Source of the DNA: Watersipora subatra
Taxonomy: Eukaryota; Bryozoa; Gymnolaemata; Cheilostomatida; Watersiporidae
Assembly (NCBI RefSeq): GCF_963576615.1
Contig: NC_088710.1
Coordinates: 17,231,877 to 17,295,876, forward strand
Reading direction: 5' to 3'
DNA length: 64,000 nucleotides
Shown: positions 58,301 through 64,000 of the stretch, one piece after another
Numbering within the stretch: position 1 is the stretch's first letter
Layout: the number at the start of each line of letters is the position of its first letter
Position numbers and translations under genes: made by a program
Notes under the pieces: model-generated
Seen by the model: the letters and a program-made list of their open reading frames with translations, nothing else
Told to the model about the DNA's origin: nothing
The model's database searches: none

Positions 58301-61300
58301 CCTGGTATTACGGAAGTTTAATTTTAATCTCTTTGTTGCTTTGACATATGACACGCTATTTAGGTCTCTAAATAGAGCTTAAATATTGGCAGCGTTTATT
58401 AGCAGAGAGAGTGGTTGTACAGAGCGCTAGTAGTTAGTGATGCAATAGGGTAGCAATACAGTTAAATCTTTACTTACTGTTGCCCCAACATATGATATCA
58501 AGTCAGTCCAAGCACCTGATGCTATGCCTGAAAAAATATCGACTATTCATTGCTTTGTGTACCATGTTCAAAGTTTATAGATACTGACCAGTGTCGTAGT
58601 TATTAGTATATAAGGTTTAGATACTGACTAGTATCATAGTTGTTAGTATATAGGGTTTAGATACTGACTAGTACCATAATTATTAGTATATAGGGTTTAG
58701 ATACTGACTAGTATCATAGTTATTAGTATATAGTGTTTAGATACTGACTAGTATCATAGTTATTATTATATAGGGTTTAGATACTGACTAGTATCATAGT
58801 TATTAGTATATAGGGTTTAGATACTGACTAGTATCATAGTTATTAGTATATAGTGTTTAGACACTGACTAGTACCGTAGTTATTAGTATATAGTGTTTAG
58901 ATACTGACTAGTATCATAGTTATTATTATATAGGGTTTAGATACTGATTAGTATCATGGTTATTAGTATATAGGGTTTAGATACTGACTGGTATCATAGT
59001 TATTAGTATATAGTGTTTAGATACTGACTAGTATCATAGTTACTATTATATAGTGTTTAGATACTGACTAGTATCATAGTTATTAGTATATAGTGTTTAG
59101 ATACTGACTAGTACCCTAGTTATTAGTATATAGGGTTTAGATACTGACTAGTATCATAGTTGTTAGTATATAGGGTTTAAATACTGACTAGTATTATAGT
59201 TATTAGTATATAGTGTTTAGATACTGACTAGTACCATAGTTATTAGTATATAGAGTTTAAATACTGACTAGTACCATAGTTATTAGTATGTAGAGTTAGT
59301 CAGTATATGATGGTTAACATAAGATGGTTTAGAAACAAACCATCACCTTCACTACCCATTCCCAATTGAGTCCAGAATACTGTTCTGCAGGTTTTGTTGA
59401 AGCTATATGGACAGAGAGTGAAGTTCTTTAAACGAAAAATTCAAGTAGTTGACAGTTTCGTGGTCGCCATCTCGTTTGCCCTTGACATAGCCGTTATCAT
59501 AGTTGGAGATGTTGACTCTACACTAATGCAAGGTCTCGGGCTCATTGTTGTTCTCCGACTTTGGAGGCTCGTGCGTATAGTCAATGGTGAGTCATTGAAC
59601 TGAGAAATTTTGTCTGTTGCGGGCAGCAGTCCATGTCAACGCTGTCTTTCTTAAGTTCATGACGTAAAACATAAAAGCTTAGAAGAGTATTCGTTCCTGT
59701 ATGTGAGAGTCTGTCAAGAAGTGTATTCACATCTAGCTGGACACGCCATTGTTCCAGCGGCTTGATATGGATCAGGCCTTAGTCTAAGCTCATTCCAGTT
59801 AGGTTAATAACAATACAACTATATAACTTACCCGTGTTGTGTGTAAATGACGGCTATTACTCCACTTTCAAGCTTACATGTAGATACACTTATATTTGGC
59901 AGATAGAATGTCATTTAAGCTGTCGAAATGGCAACTGTTTGTCTCATAAGAATGATGTAACACCCATTTAATTAGAATTATACTCAAAAATACTCTAGTA
60001 ACCAGCATCAGATGTAGTATGGTGGATGAGTTTATCATATTCTTATTTGAGCAGCTCTTCCAATAATGCGTTTTTGGTTAATGCAACCAAATCAAACAGA
60101 CACACATACCTTTGGCCTATGCAATAGGCCATGTATTCTATGATGATGCATATAAACAGACATTTCAGAAGTTGTCTAATCTTTGTTGCTATTTTTAAAA
60201 AGTTCCATGCTCACAACAATATGAGCTAAAACCATGAAATTCAAAGTTAACCTCAGGGATTATTGTATCCTATCCGAAGTGTCTCTACCCATTAATTTGT
60301 TCATTGAATAAGCCTTCATGAATTTCAGACATCATTTTATAGTAATGTATTGGTTAATGTTGAAATATGGAGGTTATTCTTATGGTTTTAAAATACCTCT
60401 TATTCTGCCTTTATACTCGTAAGGTTATTTATGCTGTCATGGAGTAAGGCGCAATATTTAACCCACCTTAAAATCTCTGCTTATGTGTTCACAAGACTTC
60501 AATATATGCTGAAAAGGTAGCCATCACAAAAATAAGCACTAGCTAGTAGTGCTGCACGATAAAACGATATAATTCGATGTGACGATATATTTCAGTGGAT
60601 GATTTTATATTTGGTCAGTTTTCAAATCGATATGAATATCAAAGCCGATATTTTCTCAAAATATCGGCTTATTTTATTTTGCAAAACTGGTGTTGTCCAT
60701 CCTCCTTATTGTAAAGAGGAGACAGCTCCTGTTTTTCAACCGATATTCACCGATATCCCCTCATATCGTTCGTGTTAAAGCCTAACACTATATATCGAAG
60801 AAGACAACTCCAATTTTCGATATTTTTTGATATTCGATATATTTAGAGACCAAATAATCAAATGTACATGCAAAGATATCGTGCAGCATTACTAGCTAGG
60901 TTTAGAGCTACAACCTTGGAATCGCCAGCCCTAACTAAATCGATATAAAGGATTTAGGGCCTACAACATGACTATAGCCTTGATGTTGGCTGTTGTCTTC
61001 TACTCGCTTACTAACCTGGGTATGTTAGGGAACGCTAAGTTGATAGCTTCCAGTCTTAGCTTCTTAGATCATGTTTGATGATGTATCTTCAACACCTGTT
61101 TCCAATAGCCTCAGTATTAGTTATAGCATGTTGGTGTCTGTTCTGGAACCTTCCATATTGCACATGTCCCACTCAGTTATGACTCAGTATGTCTTAATAA
61201 ATTAGCTACTTATTAGTTCTTTTGTCTGATGAATATAGGAGGTGCTGTGGTGGAATAGAGAGCCTAACCTCTGACTTCTAACCTTCAGTTCAAATCTGGA

Positions 61301-63747
61301 ATAAGCTGCGGATGGTAGCAAGAAGACAATGTTTCTCCTTAAAAAAGTTTTGTCAACTTTTGGTTGTCCTGAATAAATATATGCGAGAAGATAAAAAATG
61401 GTGTTAAAAATTAAGATGCCTGTCAAGAATGACCTTAAACATTCTACATCAGATGCCATTGTATGAACAGTGCGGGTCATTTATGAAAATGATTTGGTGT
61501 AAATGGTGGTAAACCATCGTAATGGAAACTTTGGCAATATTTATTATTCAGTGTTGAAACTGAACTAGTTTCAGTGCATGCATCACATCTTTATGTAGCC
61601 ATGCCTTATTCACATAAAGGATCGTTATGTAGCCATGCCTTATTCACATAACGGATCGTTATGTAGCCATGCCTTATTCACATAAAGGATCGTTATGTAG
61701 CCATGCCTTATTCACATAAAGGATCGTTATGTAGCCATGCCTTATTCACATAAAGGATCGTTATGTAGCCATGCCTTATTCACATAAAGGATCGTTATGT
61801 AGCCATGCCTTATTCACATAAAGGTTTTTGAAGGTGCCACAGGTTTTTCTGACTGCATGAGCCGAGTAGTAATGTATTGTAATGTTGACAAGTGAACTGT
61901 GTCTGCAGGTGCTGTGGTTGCCACTAAGGAACAGCTTGATGTGAAGATCCATGAGGCTAAGACAGAGGCGCGGGAAGCGAAAGAAAGAGCTCAAGAGTTG
62001 GAGGTAGTTGGTTAGCTTTACTCTATAAGCAGTCTATAAATTTAATGTATCAACACTGTTGAGATAATTAGTTCGTCTGCTGTATATATATATATATATG
62101 TATATATTTTGAATTATATTGGGTTTGTATGTGGAATGTGACAGTCTTACAGCTAATGGAATCGATTTCAATCTGTTTTAAAATTATGGATTTTAGTTGG
62201 CCAATTGCGTATTTTATTATGTTCTAGAAGCACAACTATCATGTAAGTTGTTCTAAAATGATATGACAGTCTCTTATTTCATAAAGATGTTAAAATCATT
62301 AACTACATATATGCAGAGTGTTAACATTTATCAAACGTTACCATTTATAAATATAAATATGGTATTTTATTATAACTTGCATAGTTTTATAACTCATTAT
62401 AATTTTATTATATATTATTATTTTATACTTTATTATATTAATATTTATTTTAATGTTTTATAAAATGTTAACATTATGAAATTAATTAGTTATGTTAACA
62501 TTATTAGCAACTTTCTCTGTTCCTTACTTAGATGTTGATGGGGGAGAGAGACAGAGAGATAGAGTTTCTAAAAGGCCGACTTGGTAAATACGAGCCAATA
62601 GAGATGATACCTACTGGTTCTACACGGTTGCCAGCTTGTAAGTATCCAACTTGGTGTATTACAGGCAAATGTGAAAGCTACACGAGCAGGAGTGCAGCCA
62701 CACGCCATCGCAATAATATGTATACATCTAGGCACACTAACATGAATATACATACTAACGCATAGACATCTAGGCAAACTGTCATGATTGTACACACAAA
62801 CACATAGACATCTAGACGCACTAATATTGATGCACCCACAGACACCTAGAAATCTAGGCACACTAACATGAATACACACACAGACACATAGACATCTAAG
62901 CACACTAACATGATTGCACACACTAATACACAGACATCTAGGTACACTAACATGATTGCACACACTAATACACAGACATCTAGGTACACTAACATAATTG
63001 CACGCACTACCACATAGACATCTATGCATGTTCCAACTATGAACTATTATACTGTAAAATGTTACAAATAGCACTGCTTCAACTCTCCCTAAAACCAGCT
63101 GTTATTGTTGTTGTTGTACTCCTTGTTGTTACAAGGCTTCAGAATATATTCACATAACATACAGGTTGTACAGTCAAGTCCCTGAATTCAACTTCAAAAC
63201 TTGCAGACGATGTGTGAGATACACTTAGGCCACTTTATAACTTTTTTGCAGTTCAGATTACTTCCTGTTGTACTTGTCAGACATATTCTTTATACTGATT
63301 TAGTAAAACTTGCAATTATAAATTATACCAAATGGATTTTTATAGGCATTAATTGAGAATTCTGATGGTAAATGTGTTCCGAAACTAGTAATACAGTCAC
63401 AGAGATTAAAAGACTGCTAAAGTTATGCAACAGGAGAAGACAATTCACAAAATTATGTAGTTTCAATGATGTTGTTAGTATTTCCATAAACCAGTTCTGG
63501 TAGTTAATTTTGTTATAAAATTTTCTGCTGTAGTCGTATTCTAAAAGTATATAAAGAATCATATAAGTTTAGACTGTAAATTTAAAACTATGCCCGTGTA
63601 TCTCTATTTAAATTAGAGTACATGTATCTTCCTTTGTTTCTTTCTCAAACCTGTGGTGATTATTAGATTTACCGGAGACTAGAGAATTTCCTAAGCAGGT
63701 GCTGGGAGACGTGACAGATGATGAAGACTACCGAATGGGATTTTCAG
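49266..63747 (+). CDS. HVCN1: Hv1 voltage-gated proton channel, 3' end outside window
   Basis: Hv1 is a dimeric membrane protein. Each subunit has a voltage-sensor domain (S1-S4) that itself conducts protons out of the cell. Exons (plus strand) are 49266/49276-49334, 51331-51455, 57951-58075, 59391-59586, 61909-62003, 62532-62637 and 63667-63747. All are GT-AG and in phase, and the last donor shows more exons follow. Counting from the ATG at 49276: S1 about residues 34-58 with the selectivity Asp in VDALLV, S2 about 88-103 with His in ALHYTS and Glu in FMIE, S3 with Asp in VVDSF and ALDIA, and S4 LRLWRLVRI with three Arg. A C-terminal coiled coil follows. The S1-S2 loop is longer than in human. 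The S3-S4 loop lacks the second zinc-binding His. The 5' end is uncertain. Confidence 0.95.
49560..49870. repeat. 34-bp minisatellite (TTTAGTCATCTAGGGCTGTG), about 9 copies
   Basis: The unit continues with ATTGGCCAGCCAAG, which contains GGCCAGCC palindromic blocks. It lies in the first mapped Hv1 intron. Confidence 0.93.
51331..51455 (+). CDS. HVCN1: Hv1 exon with S1
   Basis: The acceptor is ATGCTGCAG and the donor GAAA|GTAAGT. It encodes FHEKVDFYLHRPIVEYVV and the S1 helix IFLIIVDALLVTASLLIEI. The Asp of VDALLV corresponds to human Asp112, which is required for proton selectivity. Confidence 0.95.
51492..52304. mobile_element. Pogo-like non-autonomous element, TA target duplication
   Basis: Ends CAGACGGTTCCCTACTTACG and (reverse-complemented) CAGACGGTTCCCAACCTACG are flanked by TA on both sides (51490-51491, 52305-52306). 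CAG ends with TA duplication fit pogo/Tigger-type Tc1/mariner elements. A 28-bp hairpin with one mismatch lies at 51515-51572. No transposase was recognised. Confidence 0.8.
52610..53945. repeat. 19-bp minisatellite (GGCTATAGGAAKCAAACRG), about 70 copies
   Basis: A long uninterrupted array in the Hv1 S1-S2 intron. Unit variants differ at fixed sites (AATC/AAGC, AAACAG/AAGCGG/GAATGG). A patterned run of variants at about 52660-52800 recurs 570 bp later (30 units), showing segmental duplication within the array. Confidence 0.97.
54460..54705 (+). pseudogene. Dead mariner transposase C-terminal fragment
   Basis: Three frame-shifted pieces match the end of mariner transposases: YLPNLVSCDFWLFHKLK (with the third catalytic Asp region), then RFDGVESIQRSTTRK, then FQHCVASWQKI, a TGA, and DKCIDTQEEYFER. 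At least one indel near 54528, another after the second piece, and a stop make it a pseudogene. The N-terminal half and terminal repeats were not found. It lies in the Hv1 S1-S2 intron. Confidence 0.85.
54980..56340. other. AT-rich intronic sequence with possible repeat end
   Basis: No exon seen. It begins with a GC-rich island, TGCTACCCAGCGTTGCCCGG, within AT-rich DNA. This looks like the conserved end of a dispersed repeat, but the family could not be named. Confidence 0.3.
56347..56498 (+). repeat. tRNA-derived SINE
   Basis: TAGCTCAGTGG matches a Pol III A box and AGTTCAAATCC a B box at tRNA-like spacing. The arms pair poorly, so it is not a working tRNA. A tail with GACAGACGACATACATACTT follows, and the SINE is interrupted at its end by the element at 56500. 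Confidence 0.6.
56500..57482. mobile_element. Pogo-like non-autonomous element, 983 bp, TA target duplication
   Basis: The left end CAGTCAAACATGGATAACTC and the reverse-complemented right end CAGTGAAACATGGATAACTT are flanked by TA (56498-56499, 57483-57484). An internal segment of about 218 bp is tandemly duplicated (56624 and 56846, 222-bp period). No intact transposase. It lies in the Hv1 S1-S2 intron. Confidence 0.85.
57570..57815. repeat. About 27-bp G/T-rich minisatellite (TGTTTGGTGGGTTGATTGGGG)
   Basis: About nine variable units. The minus strand reads as a false NQPTKHP repeat protein. It ends about 135 bp before the Hv1 S2 exon. Confidence 0.9.
57951..58075 (+). CDS. HVCN1: Hv1 exon with S1-S2 loop and S2
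   Basis: The acceptor is CGCTTACAG and the donor GAG|GTGAGT. An acidic loop of about 26 residues precedes S2 (ALHYTSLAILTLFMIE). The His matches human His140 (zinc binding) and the final Glu matches human Glu153. Confidence 0.95.
58580..59315. repeat. 40-bp minisatellite, about 18 copies
   Basis: The unit contains TTTAGATACTGACTAGTATC and ATAGTTATTAGTATATAGGG with a strict 40-bp period and few variants. It ends about 75 bp before the Hv1 S3-S4 exon. Confidence 0.97.
59391..59586 (+). CDS. HVCN1: Hv1 exon with S3 and S4
   Basis: The acceptor is GTTCTGCAG and the donor AATG|GTGAGT. S3 contains VVDSFVVAISFALDIA and S4 contains LGLIVVLRLWRLVRIVNG with the three gating Arg in RxxRxxR spacing. 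The short S3-S4 loop GDVDSTLMQG has no His, unlike human His193. Confidence 0.97.
60547..60891. mobile_element. hAT-type MITE, 345 bp, 8-bp target duplication
   Basis: Terminal inverted repeats TAGTGCTGCACGATA and (reverse-complemented) TAATGCTGCACGATA are flanked by the perfect 8-bp duplication CTAGCTAG (60539-60546, 60892-60899). The interior has many CGATATC palindromic blocks and no ORF. Confidence 0.88.
61237..61305 (+). repeat. tRNA-like sequence (possible SINE head)
   Basis: GTGGTGGAATAGAGAG with a later CAGTTCAAATCTG resembles A and B boxes. The arms are imperfect. Low certainty. Confidence 0.3.
61593..61824. repeat. 34-bp minisatellite, 7 copies
   Basis: The unit is ATGTAGCCATGCCTTATTCA followed by CATAAAGGATCGTT, almost identical in all copies. 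It lies about 85 bp before the Hv1 coiled-coil exon. Confidence 0.97.
61909..62003 (+). CDS. HVCN1: Hv1 exon, first part of C-terminal coiled coil
   Basis: The acceptor is TGTCTGCAG and the donor GAG|GTAGTT. It encodes TKEQLDVKIHEAKTEAREAK and ERAQELE, with a heptad pattern and high charge. In this family the coiled coil makes the dimer. Confidence 0.93.
62532..62637 (+). CDS. HVCN1: Hv1 exon, end of coiled coil
   Basis: The acceptor is TTACTTAG and the donor GCTT|GTAAGT. MLMGERDREIEFLKGRLG continues the heptads (human: CSEKEQEIERLNKLL), followed by a Pro/Thr-containing segment. Phases are 0 in, 1 out. Confidence 0.92.
62720..63030. repeat. About 43-bp minisatellite (ACATAGACATCTAGGCACAC)
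   Basis: About seven diverged units with ACATCTAGG and CACTAACATGA. The minus strand reads as a false Cys-rich protein of 168 codons (VSVPRCLCIS repeats). Confidence 0.92.
63667..63747 (+). CDS. HVCN1: Hv1 C-terminal exon (more follow)
   Basis: The acceptor is GATTATTAG and the donor TCAG|GTAGGC. It encodes LPETREFPKQVLGDVTDDED and YRMGFS. The left-over G shows at least one more exon lies beyond the window. The acidic tail past the coiled coil exceeds the human protein. An alternative acceptor at 63700 would break the phase. Confidence 0.8.
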
Positions 63748-64000
63748 GTAGGCGGAACCCATTTCCTTGTAGGATATGACCTGAAACTTTCTGCACCATC
63801 ATGAATATACCTACAAAATCTTATCAGAAGGTGATAATTAATCCACCATTCGGATCCTTAGCTGAAAGCCACTGTGTGACTGTGAACACGCATGCCTACA
63901 GAGTTTGTTCATAGTCTGAGCATCAGAGGACATTTAGTGATATCTATCGGAATCGTTTAAAGGTTTAACATATGTGAACGCTTGTCGATCCCTCCCTTCC

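Noticed and set aside
62568..63074. 168-codon Cys-rich protein resembling a toxin or metallothionein
   Set aside because: It is the minus-strand reading of a 43-bp minisatellite and overlaps the Hv1 exon at 62532-62637.

Overview
This is a 64 kb piece of an AT-rich invertebrate animal nuclear genome. It has spliced genes with GT-AG introns, long introns, many minisatellites and many small DNA transposons. The three genes (an Islet LIM-homeobox gene, ETFA, and an Hv1 proton channel with an extended S1-S2 loop) together with the repeat style suggest a lophotrochozoan such as a mollusc, bryozoan or brachiopod. The phylum cannot be fixed from sequence alone.

Layout. Bases 1-6448 hold no recognised gene: AT-rich sequence and ATT-type simple repeats downstream of Islet. 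The Islet gene (minus strand, 16787 down to 6449) was rebuilt as five coding exons in phase, giving 348 residues: LIM1, LIM2, homeodomain and a short LHX-binding tail. Bases 16788-23696 are intergenic and carry a CCAAT box and two perfect DR1 nuclear-receptor sites. The ETFA gene (minus strand, 44051 down to 23697) was rebuilt as nine exons in phase, giving 332 residues. It ends in a 30-base final exon separated by a 5.1 kb intron. Its introns contain a 452-codon BEL/Pao-like gag ORF, a SINE-derived 51-bp minisatellite, a foldback repeat, MITEs and 24-bp arrays. Bases 44052-49265 form the head-to-head space between ETFA and the next gene. The Hv1 voltage-gated proton channel gene (plus strand, from at least 49266 to beyond 63747) was rebuilt as seven in-phase exons and runs toward the window edge. 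Its introns carry a 1.3 kb 19-bp minisatellite, two pogo-like TA-flanked elements, a dead mariner transposase, a hAT-type MITE and further arrays of 24, 34, 40 and about 43 bp.

The three genes do not form a pathway. Islet is a transcription factor for neuronal and endocrine cell identity. ETFA carries electrons from mitochondrial acyl-CoA dehydrogenases. Hv1 extrudes protons across membranes. ETFA and Hv1 are divergently arranged and may share an upstream region. The least ordinary signals are: four perfect DR1 motifs around a fatty-acid-oxidation gene; the intact gag ORF whose start codon lies in an inverted duplication; the minisatellite that grew from a SINE end; and a cluster of short inverted repeats built on GGGCGTTTTGATTG. 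I saw no wholly new biological system; most long ORFs outside these genes are repeat artefacts.
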